NCBI GenBank assembly: GCA_934045905.1
Contig: OW203762.1
Location: 52,105,411 to 52,169,410, forward strand
Reading direction: 5' to 3'
Origin: Leuctra nigra
Taxonomy: Eukaryota > Arthropoda > Insecta > Plecoptera > Leuctridae
DNA length: 64,000 bases
Positions 23,501 through 35,481 of the stretch are shown one piece after another (within the stretch, counting starts at the first letter, position 1; every line of letters begins with the position of its first letter). The notes under the pieces are model-generated. The model did not search any database. It had not been told where the DNA came from and saw only the letters and a program-made list of their open reading frames with translations. The translations under genes were made by a program, and so were the position numbers.

Positions 23501-26500
23501 GACTGTTAAAAATGCATGTCAGGAAATTCACACACATCACATTCACAACCCTATGGTGGAGGTTCAAAACCTGCTATAATTAATTATCTTCAAAACAGAA
23601 CTAGAATGCTTCTATTTTGATTAGTATACCTTTTCATGTCCGGAAGGTGAAAAATATGAAGAAACTATATCCTGAGAAATTGCATGTAATCCTTCTTGAG
23701 AAATTTAAAGCACATGTAGGTTGATTTGCAAAACATGAGCCCATTTCAATTTTTATTTTAAATTAAACTATCAGTGTCACATGTTCATACTTTGGTTTTT
23801 ATGAAAACAAAGGATTTAAAAAAAAAATTAAAAAATAATAACTAAAATTTTTATTTTTTCATGAAAACCGTGTATGGTCCCACCATGGTCCCACCTTAAG
23901 TGTAACCATAGAACTAAATTGTGCATTTTTTAAATGGTAAATATAACTTTATTACGAATTAAATATCCATTCCTAGTTCCTACATAATCGAATGTTTTAA
24001 ATGTTATGGTTAAGTAAAAATATAAACTTATTCAAATGCTCACACCAAACCCTATGAACCTAAGGAGAGTGTAAAATTAAAGAAATAGATGCTCCTTTTT
24101 TTAAAAGAACCTTGGTAAAAATCAGTTCACTTTACAAGAGAATTTAAAAATTTAATTTTTGTACAGTGTCCGGTAAAATGATTTTTGGATTTTTTTTTAA
24201 AATGTACGATTCAATTTAGTGGATAAAAGTAGGTAGGTAAACTAGATGAGGCTAGAGGTGTGACCATGTCTATTAGTTAAGTATGAGAGTAATTCAACTC
24301 CTCAACCTCTATTGGACACACTCTGGGATTGTCAAAACTAAAAACTAATAACCCTACTACCTATTTCAGGGAAGCTAAAATGAGGCAGAATGTTCTTATT
24401 AAATCCCATTAGGTACCTACCTAGTATTGTTTTAATAAAACTCGTTATCTAGTAATTATATTTTCTTTCATATGTCTCGGTACTGGTAGCTAGTACCTGT
24501 TCTAACTAGGTACAATTTTCTTTTATAGGAATACATCTCGAAGTGACTTCAAATTTTATGCAGACCGTCTAGTAAGTAAAAATACCAAAACATCAATTGC
24601 GCTTGTGGTGCTTAACTTAAGCCCCTAAGTCACTTGAACTTTATTTCAGATTCGACTCGTTATTGAAGAAAGCCTCAATCAGCTCCCCTTTACTAAATGT
24701 GTTGTGACAACACCAACTGGGGCCGACTACGCTGGCTTGAAGTACCAGAAGGGTAATTGCGGTGTGAGCATCGTTCGGAGTGGAGAGGCGATGGAGCAAG
24801 TAAGTTTTACTTTTCTCACAATATTTCTTAAATAAATTTCTTACATTTTTATTTAAAATAAAATATGAATGAGTGACTTTTTAAAATAATATTACTATTT
24901 CATTTAGGGTCTCCGAGATTGTTGCCGCTCGATACGCATTGGCAAAATTCTCGTGGAGTCTGATGCCGATACACACGAGGCAAGAGTTGTGTACGCTCGT
25001 TTTCCTGAAGACATCTCCAAGAGGAAAGTCCTACTTATGTATCCCATCATGAGTAAGTATCTAAACTCGAAAGTAAATTAATTTAGTTAACGTTGGTGTA
25101 CCGAATCAAAATTGTAATCATCAATTGGTGATTGGTTTTAAATTGTTTTTTTAGTTAAATTCACTTTAGGTTGGTTCAGCCACCAAAGACCTGCTATATA
25201 CTTGACTGATATGCCATGTATATCAAATTGTTTCTAAATCTGTTGATTGGTTTAAATTTTAAATAACATTTCCTATTAATTAATGTGATCAATATCAATC
25301 AAGTTAAACATTTTCAAGGTCATCAAGACCAACATTGTAGAAAATTTTAAAAGTTTCAGCCATTGATTAATTAAAAAATTAATAATCCCATTAATCTCCA
25401 TTAATTAAAAATTTAAAAAAAATGCTTCTGATGGGTTGAGAATCAAAATGTTCCGATAAAGTTCAAATTTTCATGGTACTAAAGACCAACCAAGATTATC
25501 TAATACTTTACACATTTTTGGCCCAATTGCCAATTTGTCAAATTTGGATAGATGTTTTAAAGTTTTGAAAGAGTTTTGAGATTTTTTATATGAGATTTTC
25601 ATAAAGTTCGAAATGCACAAACGGATCTTTTATTTAATTTAATTATTCCAGAGTGTACGGAAATTGGAAGGTTGCAAAGAAAATGCACGTATTGGTGCTC
25701 GCTTATCCACGCGTTACACAATATGTTAATTTTTCTTTGATTTTTTAGGTACCGGTAATACCGTCATCAAAGCAGTAGCAGTGCTTAAGGAACATGGAGT
25801 ACATGAGGATAATATTATCTTATCCAACTTATTCTGTACTCCATTTGCAGCAAAAACAATTGTTGCTGCATTTCCACTGGTAAGTAGTATCCCCATAAAA
25901 ATCACTCCGTGTAACACCACAAATATAGCGGTTCACAGGGGTGCCGGAACCGGGGGGGGCAGAGGGGGCACGTGCTCCCCCTAGACGTCTGAAGGGGGTG
26001 CAAGAGTATCAATCTGCCCCTCCTGGTAACGCATAATATCTTTAACAAATTACTTGATAAGGGCTGAATTTCAAAAAAATTCGCTGTGCGGCATTGTTAT
26101 GGGAGAGTATTATGTCGTAGGTAATTCAATTGCTTATTATTTTACACCAAAATCATTTTTAACCTGCCTTTAAGAGTATTAAAAGTTTACTAAATGGCTG
26201 CGCGACATATTTATATTAACTTTCCTGATATGAGTAATTGATTAACTTTTGTTTGTTTACAATTAAAGTGCACCAAAATCATTTGAAACCAGTGGAGAAA
26301 TTTAAAATAATTCCCTGCGCGGCATTTTCCACACACATTTAAGTTACTTTAATTAATACATTTTTTATTAGTCCTCGGATTCAATTTACCTTATTTACCA
26401 ATGATGTCGTCCATTTATTTGTTCAGATAAAGATAGGATTAAACAGTGTGAAATCACGTAAAAACGCACCAAATTAATTCCTGAAATTCAAAATTTTCCC

Positions 26501-26858
26501 GGGGCTATGCGCCCCGGACCCGCATGGTGCTGGGGGGCCCTTCCCCCAGACCCCCCATTGTATCTCTGGGCAATCGTGTTTGTCACGCACATTGTCATTG
26601 ACTGTATTATTTTCTCCTTTACAAATTTAGTCCCTACCCTACCTAGATCCTAAGCAAAATGTGCCCCCCCTGAGAAAATAGACTTCCGGCGCCTCTGGCG
26701 CTCCACTAGATTTGAGTTTGAGTCCTCTGTTTTCTGGCTGTTCGTGCGTTCAGCAGAGACTTGTAATCTATTTTGTCTTGCAGATGAAGATCCTGACATC
26801 AGAGCTTCACCATGTTGCACCAAACCACTTTGGCCAGAAATATTTTGGCACCGATTGA
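20021..26858 (+). CDS. UPRT: Uracil phosphoribosyltransferase homolog (complete, 6 exons)
   Basis: Member of the metazoan UPRT family, related to enzymes that make UMP from uracil and PRPP. Exons: 20021-20214, 24529-24571, 24650-24799, 24908-25052, 25749-25879, 26784-26858, all in frame, giving 245 codons. Conserved blocks run in order: [100 protein letters not shown], and the C-terminal [10 protein letters not shown]. The PRPP-loop region reads MYPIMSTGNT, whereas microbial UPRTases have an Asp-Pro at the YP position. Animal UPRT homologs share this change, so catalytic activity is doubtful. The family assignment is firm; activity is not. The 4.3-kb first intron holds several mobile-element fragments. 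Confidence 0.94.
20464..20880 (-). mobile_element. Probable 3' fragment of a LINE
   Basis: Read on the minus strand, the stretch ends AATAAAGAACAATCAATC followed by a tandem (ATTG/CAAT)n tail at 20464-20495, the form of a non-LTR retrotransposon 3' end. No reverse-transcriptase motif is preserved, so the 5' border is approximate. It lies in intron 1 of the UPRT-like gene. Confidence 0.42.
21502..21772. mobile_element. hAT-type MITE in UPRT intron 1
   Basis: The ends are CAGTGGTTAATTTG at the left and CAAATTACCCACTG at the right. The flanks GCTGACCT and CTTGACCT match at 6 of 8 positions, consistent with an aged 8-bp target duplication. It is 271 bp. It carries the GC-rich two-hairpin module (about 21571-21646). 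Non-autonomous. Confidence 0.8.
22386..23174 (-). mobile_element. 5'-truncated RTE-like LINE: reverse transcriptase C-terminal part
   Basis: A 262-codon open frame contains [49 protein letters not shown] and [17 protein letters not shown]. These are the thumb and C-terminal segments of non-LTR reverse transcriptases, closest in style to the RTE clade. The catalytic FADD block and the endonuclease are absent. The sequence stops matching near 23200, so this is a 5'-truncated insertion with about 65 bp of 3' sequence to about 22320. It lies antisense in intron 1 of the UPRT-like gene and is probably inactive. Confidence 0.85.
25892..25914 (+). repeat. Isolated copy of a foldback terminus
   Basis: CCCATAAAAATCACTCCGTG and the following bases match the end of the 40226-40597 foldback (CCCATAAAAAACACTCCGTG) with one difference. 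It lies 13 bp after a UPRT splice donor. The rest of that element is not visible here. Confidence 0.55.
25936..26697. mobile_element. hAT-type MITE in UPRT intron 5
   Basis: The left end CAGGGGTGCCGGAAC and right end CTTCCGGCGCCTCTG are inverted repeats. The flanks GCGGTTCA and GCGCTCCA match at 6 of 8 positions. It is 762 bp and non-coding. The GC-rich two-hairpin module is present in reverse orientation (about 26490-26562). Confidence 0.82.
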
Positions 26859-27330
26859 ATGGTTTTGCAATTAAAATTAGATATGACTATATTTTTCAGT
26901 ATAAAGTTCTCAGAGTACTTGATGTAAAGTTGCAGTAGTTAGATGTTGAATTAATTGTTTTGTATTCTTATTTTATGTTTATGGCGCAGTGAGACAGCAC
27001 GACATCTCAAAGTTCAATGTTAAATTAATCATTCCATTAAACTCCATTGAATTTCACTTTTTCATGATCTTGCACTTCCCTGATCGGGATCGGTACAGAA
27101 TCTCATGAGCTGCATTAAAATTAAATCAATTCATACATTTCAAATATTAGCTATATGGATAGGAGACCTCAAACTGATTTTGATCTAATAATTGTTACCA
27201 ATTGAATCCATTATGAATTAATAATAGTATGTATATTATTATTTTTATTTTTTTTAAAACTGCAAGAATTTTTCTCTAGGCTAAGAACATTTATATTTTT
27301 TAACTGCAAATCAGCTAATACTTCGTAATT

Positions 27331-28551
27331 GGGTCGTTCCGGGTCAAAACACGGAAGGATTTGCGTCACCCCTTTTGATTTCGACCAAACTTGGTAGGAT
27401 TGTTCCATATACAAAATAAGCGGACACGTATTTTTTATTTAGGGCTTAACTGCCACGGGGTCGGCCCTACAGCCCCTTAAATAAATTCAATTTTAACTAA
27501 GGGTGGTTTATATAAACTCTCATAACTTTGTAACCATATGACATAGGTTGATGATCTTTTTTAATAAATGTGTATAATAAGACGCGCTTTCATAATATTA
27601 TTATTTTGTTTTGTTTTATAATACATTAAGGGGTGACCAAATCACTTTTCGATTTTAAAGGGGTGGTTTTCCCAAAAAGGCCACTTTTAAAATTTTGAAA
27701 AAAAAATATATTATTTGTGGTTATAATGTTTAAATTCTCTGAAAGTTTGGAAGTGGGCAGACTTTTCGTTAAGGCGCTAGAGACAAAAGTGTATAGTAAC
27801 GTCACTCTAGCATACAACCCTATACTGCAAAAAGTTTGTCAAAGACACCATGGTAAAACATTTAAAGTAGTACGAGCACTTAATCCTTTTGTGTAATTGT
27901 AAGCAACAATAAAGAGTTAAAAAACATTTAAGAACTACAAATCCCCTCCCCACCCCACTCCCGCCCACCCCTTCTACCAATATTTATTCAAATAGCGTCT
28001 AACGTGAGATTGGACTTTCATATGGAGAGAGGATGTTGACGGCAACTAATTAGTCATTTATTTGAAAGCAAATTGACTTCGTATCGTACGAAATTTTTCT
28101 TTCAAAATTGGGGACATAAAGTAAACTGATATTTAAAGAAAAAATGTGGCAGGGGTGACCATTTTTTAAAATATATATTCTAGTATCTTTAGAGGGATAA
28201 TTCTCCAATGAGGGCACAATTCTAAATGATCAGAAAAATAAATGCTATTAATGCCATTGTTATGTACACATTCTCAGCACGTTTGAATTGGGCCGTTGCT
28301 TGATTAAGAGCTAAACATTATATGTAGTCATGTTTGTGTGAAACTTGCTGGAATCGCGCTATTTACGTTGCACTCTTCTCCAATTAGGCTAATGGTGACA
28401 AAGGAAGGGTTGTGAGGATATTTACGACATTACCTATGAGAAAAACGGAAAGAATTGATGGTGGGAAGGAGATGGTCGCTGTCTATTAGTTAGGAACCTT
28501 CCCAGCATTTGCCTCTCGGCTTACCAAATCAAGAAACAGGGAGGTAATTCT
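27331..28551. repeat. Left terminal inverted repeat of the long-TIR transposon
   Basis: The arm contains GCGTCACCCCTTTTGATTTC near the outer end and GGCTTACCAAATCAAGAAA at the inner end. Both recur inverted in the right arm. Short mirrored open frames (27626-27817 here, 32151-32342 in the partner) reflect the duplication. Confidence 0.92.
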
Positions 28552-29067
28552 CTACACTTCTATGTAATAAAAATATATTTAAAAATCAAGAAAAATATAT
28601 CCATGAAATAGACCATATATATTTAGAATAGTTTATACACTCCTCGAATAGGTTGGCAAATGATAGATCCCAATGGCCTTCCAAAAATCTTTCGGACCTA
28701 CCTTTCTTCTCACCATGCAGAAGGGTGGATTCCAAGCTTTATTGCTTTATTGCTCTCCCCCCTTGAAGACAAAGGGTGGCTCTCAAGGCGCGGTTTCGCT
28801 CTCCGAAGGGATGCCAAATGAACAGACAGCATTTTAGTGCGATTTTGAAGCTCGACTCGTGAGGTTGTGTATTATCTACTGTACCTACTTCTATTGGCAT
28901 TTGAAAGTGATTTAGTGAATTGATTAACTTGACAGTTGATTTTCATCCGATTTTAAGAAAATGTGTTAACTTTGTAAACTCTGTAAACTCTTACCAGCGT
29001 ATTTTGTAATTTTTTGAGTTCATACGTGTTTGTGTTTATTTTTGTTTGTTTTGGCATACTTGTTAAT

Positions 29068-31182
29068 ATGCCAAAACAAGAGAAAACGTCTAAGGTGCTC
29101 TTCAGGTCAAGATGTTGCAACCCCTTCAACATTCAGCATCACAGAGTCACGAGAGGACTGCGTCTAATTTCAACTTTGTTGAGGTTGAAAACACCTCAGC
29201 TTCCTGAAGGAAGTATGGTTTGTCGTCCGTGTCGAAGTAAGATTGCAAGTGACATGACTCTGCCAGATCTAGGGCCAGATGAACCGTCTCCAGCCACCCC
29301 TGCGTCAGTTCCCAGCTTGTCTTCGAGTTCAGACGGCGCTGATCCTGCACAGGTCCTCAGACCCTCAGTTCTCCCGGCAGTCGCGGGCCGCACTTATGAG
29401 CAAGAAGTTGTTGTTTCGGCTTTGAACGAAGGTTTGGCGCTGCTTCCAATATCTCCTGTCGTGCTTAAAAAACTAACGCAAGGGAAGTACCCGCTAGCGA
29501 AGCAGAAGGAGATTGCCAAGGCGATAGAAGCAGTACTTGTACCAACGGCATCGACGTCAACAGCTGAGCCTGAAGAAGAAAGCGAGGAGAGTGAAATCAT
29601 TCGACAGTTAAAAGAAAAGTTCAAGTCTACAAAAGACAGGAGCGTGCAAGTGCAAATACTGACAGTACTTCCACAAAGTTGGTCACGTGCGAAAGTTCAA
29701 ACTGTGTTTGGAACAACCGAGTATATGGCACGCTTAGCCCACGATCTTGTTCTAGAAAAGGGAATCCTCTCGTCTCCTAATCCCAAACCAGGGAAAACTC
29801 TCTCTCAGAAGATCGTTGATGACGTCATATCATTTTATAATTCCGATGACGTCAGCCGATTAATGCCTGGTAAAAAAGACTGCAAGTCAGTGCAGCGCGA
29901 GGGCAAGCGAGTTGTGGTGCAGAAAAGACTTATTCTAAGCAACCTTCGCGAGCTTTATCGAGTGTTTAAAGATCAATTTCCAGACCATAAAATAGGATTT
30001 TCCAAGTTCGCGGACCTTCGTCCCAAGGAATGTGTGTTGCCAGGAGCAAGCGGAACTCACAGCGTATGTGTCTGCACAATACATCAAAATATGATATTGA
30101 TGATGATTGGTGCGAAAATTGCAGACATTTCGGCCCAAGATGAGATGCCTTTAAAAACATTTAAAGAATGCATATCGGCTGTCATATGCAACAACCCGCA
30201 AGTGTCCTGTTACTTCGGCGAGTGCCCAGCGTGTCCTGGAGTAACGCACCTCAAAGAGCACCTACGAGAACGCATGGATGAACATGCATATGAAGACATT
30301 ACGTTTAAAAGGTGGGTGGCAGTTGACAGGTGTTCTCTGGAAATAGTGACAATGAAAGTGGATGATTTTCTGGACAGCTTTTGCGACGCATTAGCCATCT
30401 TAGTTCGTCACTCGTTCACCGCCACAAAACAGTCGGAATATCACAAGGAGCTGAAGACCAAGCTTCAGCCAGGAGAGTTCCTTGTGATTTGCGATTTCGC
30501 GGAGAACTATTCGTTTGTGTTGCAGGACGAAGCCCAAGGGTTTCATTGGAACAATTCGTCGGCCACGATCCACCCATTTGTAGCATACTACAATGAGGAT
30601 GGCGAACTGCATCATGTCAGCCTTGTTGTAGTGTCCGATTGTCTGACACACAATACGGTGGCCGTACATTTGTTCCAAAGAAAATTAATTGAGCTTCTTA
30701 CCAGTGTGTGTAACACCAGACCAACAAAAATCTTCTATTTTTCTGACGGCGCTGCGTCGCAATACAAAAATAGAAAGAATTTTGCAAATCTGTGCTGTCA
30801 TGAAGAAGACTTTAACATCAAGGCAGAGTGGCATTTCTTTGCGACGTCGCATGGGAAAGCAGCATGTGACGGGGTTGGAGGGACCGTCAAGAGATTGGCC
30901 GCTCGTGCCAGCTTACAGCGCCCCTACGATGACCAGATAATGACCCCGATGCAGCTGTATAACTGGGCGAACACGAACATTCAAGCCATCAACTTTGCTT
31001 TCTGCACTGAAGCGGACCACGAGACAGAAGCAAATGTCCTCAGAGATCGGTTTTTGCGATCACGAACCATTTCTGGTACGCAAAAACTTCATTCTTTCAT
31101 TCCGATTTCAAATTCAAAAGTTTTAACGAAAATATTTTCCTCCGCACTTCATTCAAAAGAAGAAACTGTATTCACGAAGTAA
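29068..31182 (+). CDS. DDE-like transposase of the long-TIR transposon
   Basis: A 704-codon intact gene. The frame is open from 29014, but the ATG at 29068 (codon 19 of the longer frame, A at -3) directly precedes the conserved-looking start and is preferred. The N-terminal region has a Cys/His cluster (RCCNPFNIQHH ... MVCRPCRSKI) that could be a DNA-binding zinc finger. Residues about 70-190 are low-complexity and acidic. Candidate catalytic residues, numbered from 29068, are Asp476 (LVICDFAENYS), Asp560 (FYFSDGAASQYKNRKNF) and Asp601 in HGKAACDGVGGTVKRLA, spaced 84 and 41 residues. This fits an RNase-H-fold DDE/D enzyme. Similar proteins annotated as uncharacterized occur widely in arthropods and cnidarians, as far as I recall. 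The superfamily is not assigned. It lies between the inverted arms. Confidence 0.82.
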   Translation: MPKQEKTSKVLFRSRCCNPFNIQHHRVTRGLRLISTLLRLKTPQLPEGSMVCRPCRSKIASDMTLPDLGPDEPSPATPASVPSLSSSSDGADPAQVLRPSVLPAVAGRTYEQEVVVSALNEGLALLPISPVVLKKLTQGKYPLAKQKEIAKAIEAVLVPTASTSTAEPEEESEESEIIRQLKEKFKSTKDRSVQVQILTVLPQSWSRAKVQTVFGTTEYMARLAHDLVLEKGILSSPNPKPGKTLSQKIVDDVISFYNSDDVSRLMPGKKDCKSVQREGKRVVVQKRLILSNLRELYRVFKDQFPDHKIGFSKFADLRPKECVLPGASGTHSVCVCTIHQNMILMMIGAKIADISAQDEMPLKTFKECISAVICNNPQVSCYFGECPACPGVTHLKEHLRERMDEHAYEDITFKRWVAVDRCSLEIVTMKVDDFLDSFCDALAILVRHSFTATKQSEYHKELKTKLQPGEFLVICDFAENYSFVLQDEAQGFHWNNSSATIHPFVAYYNEDGELHHVSLVVVSDCLTHNTVAVHLFQRKLIELLTSVCNTRPTKIFYFSDGAASQYKNRKNFANLCCHEEDFNIKAEWHFFATSHGKAACDGVGGTVKRLAARASLQRPYDDQIMTPMQLYNWANTNIQAINFAFCTEADHETEANVLRDRFLRSRTISGTQKLHSFIPISNSKVLTKIFSSALHSKEETVFTK

Positions 31183-31421
31183 TGATCCATAGAATTCAAA
31201 ACTTGCACATAGATTCAGAACAGTGGTTTTAAACCTTTCCACTTGAAAAAAAAGACCTCATACATTGGTTGGGACCTTGGCGAGGTTATGGGGCTTATAC
31301 CAACGCCAACCAATTACTAACCAATACTTATATAATATGTCATGGAAGTAATACCTATGCCTAAGACAGTAATGCTCTAAATTTGCACTCTGGAGGTGCC
31401 TGTTTCATTTCCGTAACCTAT

Positions 31422-32647
31422 ACCTTCCTATTTCTTGATTTGGTAAGCCGAGAGGCAAATGCTGGGAAGGTTCCTAACTAATAGACAGCGACCATCTCCT
31501 TCCCACCATCAATTCTTTCCGTTTTTCTCATAGGTACTGTCGTAAATATCCTCACAACCCTTCCTTTGTCACCATTAGCCTAATTGGAGAAGAGTGCAAC
31601 GTAAATAGCGCGATTCCAGCAAGTTTCACACAAACATGACTACATATAATGTTTAGCTCTTAATCAAGCAACGGCCCAATTCAAACGTGCTGAGAATGTG
31701 TACATAACAATGGCATTAATAGCATTTATTTTTCTGATCATTTAGAATTGCTCATTGGAGAATTATCCCTCTAAAGATACTAGAATATATATTTTAAAAA
31801 ATGGTCACCCCTGTCACATTTTTTCTTTAAATATCAGTTTACTTTATGTCCCCAATTTTGAAAGAAAAATTTTGTACGATACGAAGTCAATTTGCTTTCA
31901 AATAAATGACTAATTAGTTGCCGTCAACATCCTCTCTCCATATGAAAGTCCAATCTCACGTTAGACGCTATTTGAATAAATATTGGTAGAAGGGGTGGGC
32001 GGGAGTGGGGGGGGGGGGGGAGGGGATTTGTAGTTCTTAAATGTTTTTTAACTCTTTATTGTTGCTTACAATTACACAAAAGGATTAAGTGCTCGTACTA
32101 CATTAAATGTTTTACCATGGTCTCTTTGACAAACTTTTTGCAGTATAGGGTTGTATGCTATAGTGACGTTAATATACGCTTTTGTCTCTAGCGCCTTAAC
32201 GAAAAATCTGCCCACTTCCAAACTTTCAGGGAATTTGAACATTATAACCACAAATAATATATATTTTTTTCAAAATTTTAAAAGTGGCCTTTTCGGGGAA
32301 ACCACCCCTTTAAAATCAAAAAGTGATTTGGTCACCCCTTAATGTATTATAAAACAAAACAAAATAATAATTTTATGAAAGCGCGTCTTATTATACACAT
32401 TTATTAAAAAAGATCATCAACCTATGTCATATGGTTACAAAGTTATGAGAGTTTATATAAACCACCCTTAGTTAAAATCGAATTTATTTAAGGGGCTGTA
32501 GGGCCGACCCCGTGGCAGTTAAGCCCTAAATAAAAAATACGTGTCCGCTTATTTTGTATATGGAACAATCCTACCAAGTTTGGTCGAAATCAAAAGGGGT
32601 GACGCAAAAAATCTTGACTATTTGGGTGCTTTGAAATGGATTTACCC
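31422..32647. repeat. Right terminal inverted repeat of the long-TIR transposon
   Basis: Inverted partner of the 27331-28551 arm. It has a G-run at about 32008-32019 where the left arm has interrupted C-rich sequence, plus scattered substitutions. Confidence 0.92.
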
Positions 32648-32651
32648 AATT

Positions 32652-34890
32652 GCATTGTGTTCGGTTCGGTACATGTATCATTTGTATTTTATATGTCCGT
32701 GATTTATTTTATTTGTCTGCAAGTGCAATCGTAAATATAAATAATAATTTTTCTTGGTTTATTCTAACAAGAGTAATTTCTAGATCCCCAAGATCGAAAA
32801 AAAAATCCCATCCATCAGGTACCTACATAATATTTAGGCTAGTACCTACATAATATTTAGGCTAGTACCTACATTCTGGCTTGTAAAAGATTTTCTACAG
32901 CCTCATGCTCAAAAGAATTTCCAGATTTATCGACGCAAGTGTCCGGAGTCTACTGGATTCCGTCCTTAAGATTATTAGCTCACGATCTTGTGGTGTTGAG
33001 GACTGACATCCACAAATGTCTACTTGCAGACGCAACTTCTTTTGAGTATGAGGCTGCTTTACATTCAAACAAATAGCTACAAAATAAAATTGGCAAACTA
33101 TAAAACTTTTCTCAAAATATGCGCAGTTCCCAGTACAGCTGTCTTCTGAAGCTCAGCAAAATTATGTAGGATTATTATTATTGTACTATTATTGCCATAT
33201 TTTATATTTTAGAAATAAAATTTGCAATTTTAAGTTATTTACAAATAATGTTCCTGACATTAAAAACATACTTTCGTTTGACTTTTTAATACAATCTAAA
33301 TTTTTTTGTGATAATAGGGACCTTTTTTTATTTTATTGAAAAACGTTTTATTGGAATAACATATTATCCTTTAGAATTAGAAAATTATGCAACAGGTCTC
33401 AGCCGACCTTTACAATTTTCTTTAGGGTAAGAAATCAATTATCTTCGTGAGAACAAAAGTACAGTAATAATATCTCTATGGTGAGAACGAGACGAAACTT
33501 TTTATTTTTTCGGTCTTGAGGATCAGAGTCCCGGTTAAATTTGAATTTTGTGAGGCCTTCACTTGGGACGCTCTTGCATCGTGCTGCGCTCTACTGGTAG
33601 TAAAGTCACCACTGAAGTTCGGATTTCGGAAGACTCGAGTGACTGACTGAACTGACAAGTGCTCCAGTGTTTTGACTTCGCGAAATATTTGCTTGAAAGT
33701 TGAACATATTGGATAAGTTTGGAGCTCATCTATTATACAAGATCAGAAGATATCTGAATAAACAGGTAAGGGAGAGATGCAGGTACACATTAACCTACGC
33801 GAAATCACTATAAACACGGGTTGGTGTTCTGTGACTGCACGGAATCGTGTAGTATCTGCTCAAAATCTTGCCCGATCGATCGCTGGAATAAGTTGAGCCG
33901 TGGTCCCTATGCTGCTCTGCTTCCCATGCAAACAGGGGATGAAACCCAATAACTAAGGGAAAGTTGCCACCACACCTTATTACAACTTCAATGTTTTTTT
34001 TGTATTTCAATTTTTCATTTAGCTAGGTATTTCAATTAATGGTCTACTACTGCATGTACTAGTTAGGTCTGTTTCTTTTTGGTTTTTACTTATATAAAAT
34101 CTACTATTACCAGCACCACCTGCACAGCCCTACTACCTACTTGTAAGTAGGTAGAGTGTAGAAAATATTACATTTTATTATTTATCGAATTGACCAGACT
34201 GGTAGGTAGTCAAATATGGGAAAGTCCACAGATGCAGAAGTGGAATAAATTTGAAAAATCTGATGTAGGTCGAGTGAATGGTTTTCTTTTGTGCATTTCT
34301 TTCTAAATAATTATGCAGCAGTAGGTACTACCTCGAAGATTACTTTTTTAAAGAGGGTGGGTTCTGATTCACAAAAAGAACAATTCAGTAGGTAGGCACT
34401 ACCTCTACGTAGGTACTGACATTTAATCAAAGGCATAATAAAAATTTCGGTAAATGCCTACCTTACATTTCCTACCAACTTTTATTGGGTAGGTAGTATA
34501 GGTACGAACCCCTACTACCTGTCGAGTTGAAAATAAGTCATTTTTAACTGATATCAAAATAACTTGTGAGCTGTGACTGGTTTTCGAATTTTGATTTTTT
34601 TTAATGGTATTATTGACTATTGAGAAATTGGAAATTATGAAAATCTTCCAGCAGAGTCCACACAAAGCATTGACCATTGACAATCGAGTAGTTACCTACA
34701 GGTACCTATTCTGTTTTGTAATTATCCATTGTCAATGATATTTGGAAGAGACGTGATGTGATGTGCCTCTACATACGATCTAGTGGAGCGGTCGCTCCAC
34801 CCAGCCAAGTCGTACCGTACACTCACACTCACTCAACATACCGTAAATGCCTAATAAACTGAGGAGCAGACCAACCACTTTTACTGTAAG
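32652..34890. other. AT-rich intergenic DNA; no gene seen
   Basis: No conserved frame was found. Simple TAGGTAC/GTAGGTA words recur (about 32815-32875 and 34080-34510). A 23-bp direct repeat containing CATAATATTTAGGCTAGTAC lies at 32824-32870. Confidence 0.5.
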
Positions 34891-35200
34891 CAACAACATG
34901 GCATTTTCGGCCTACTGGATCTTAAAATTGGAAAATCTCACATTGTTGCAAAATATCTTAATTTCGAGCTATGGCCCACCCCACCCCATATACCGAATTT
35001 GGGAACAATAGGGTATGTCATTTTCGTGCTAGAGGGCCGTGAAATATGTAAAATTACACCACTTTCTGATTCTGAAGATGATGATTCTGATGATATCAGG
35101 AAACACTGTTGACAGCGCCACAGCCTAAACGGCTGAGCCGATCGATCTGAAATTTTTACCATATATGCACTTTTGGCGTCTGATGATACCTTGTCCTTAC

Positions 35201-35399
35201 TGTGTTGTTATCAATCAATACTTAATAAACTACATAAGTTATTTAATTGAAACAGATAATTATAAGAATATAATGTGGTAGTCTTCTTTATTCTAAAACA
35301 GCCAGCAACTAACAATGTAACCACTCTAGTCACACTAGAGACTATGTTCACTTCCTGTTGGCACTGCCTTCTAGATCATCAGTTCTAGCCAACATCACA
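35201..35399 (-). repeat. 3' LTR
   Basis: 199 bp, identical by eye to the copy at 39510-39708. In element orientation this is the downstream LTR, immediately preceded by a purine-rich tract. Confidence 0.95.
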
Positions 35400-35410
35400 T
35401 CCCCCTTTTT
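35400..35410 (-). other. Polypurine tract
   Basis: On the element strand AAAAAGGGGGA directly precedes the 3' LTR, the expected position of the plus-strand primer. Confidence 0.85.
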
Positions 35411-35481
35411 GGGTACTAACAAACATGAATACAACTTATGAAATTTCAAACTAATAGTACAAATGTTAGAATTAGACAATG

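Larger units (their letters stand above)
27331..32647. mobile_element. DNA transposon with about 1.2-kb terminal inverted repeats
   Basis: Two arms (27331-28551 and 31422-32647) are inverted copies, nearly identical over most of about 1.2 kb. The outermost bases are GGGTCGTTCC at the left and GGATTTACCC at the right (reverse complement GGGTAAATCC), with the arms less similar over the first about 30 bp. AATT lies immediately outside both ends, either a 4-bp target duplication or, being palindromic, part of the repeat. The 5.3-kb element carries one intact transposase-like gene. It is not one of the common insect superfamilies that I can name by ends (hAT, pogo, piggyBac, mariner). Both ends, gene and arms are present, so it looks complete. 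Confidence 0.88.

Noticed and set aside
27626..32342. Mirrored 63-codon frames in the two transposon arms
   Set aside because: They exist because the arms are inverted copies. The differences between them do not favour synonymous positions, so coding is unlikely.
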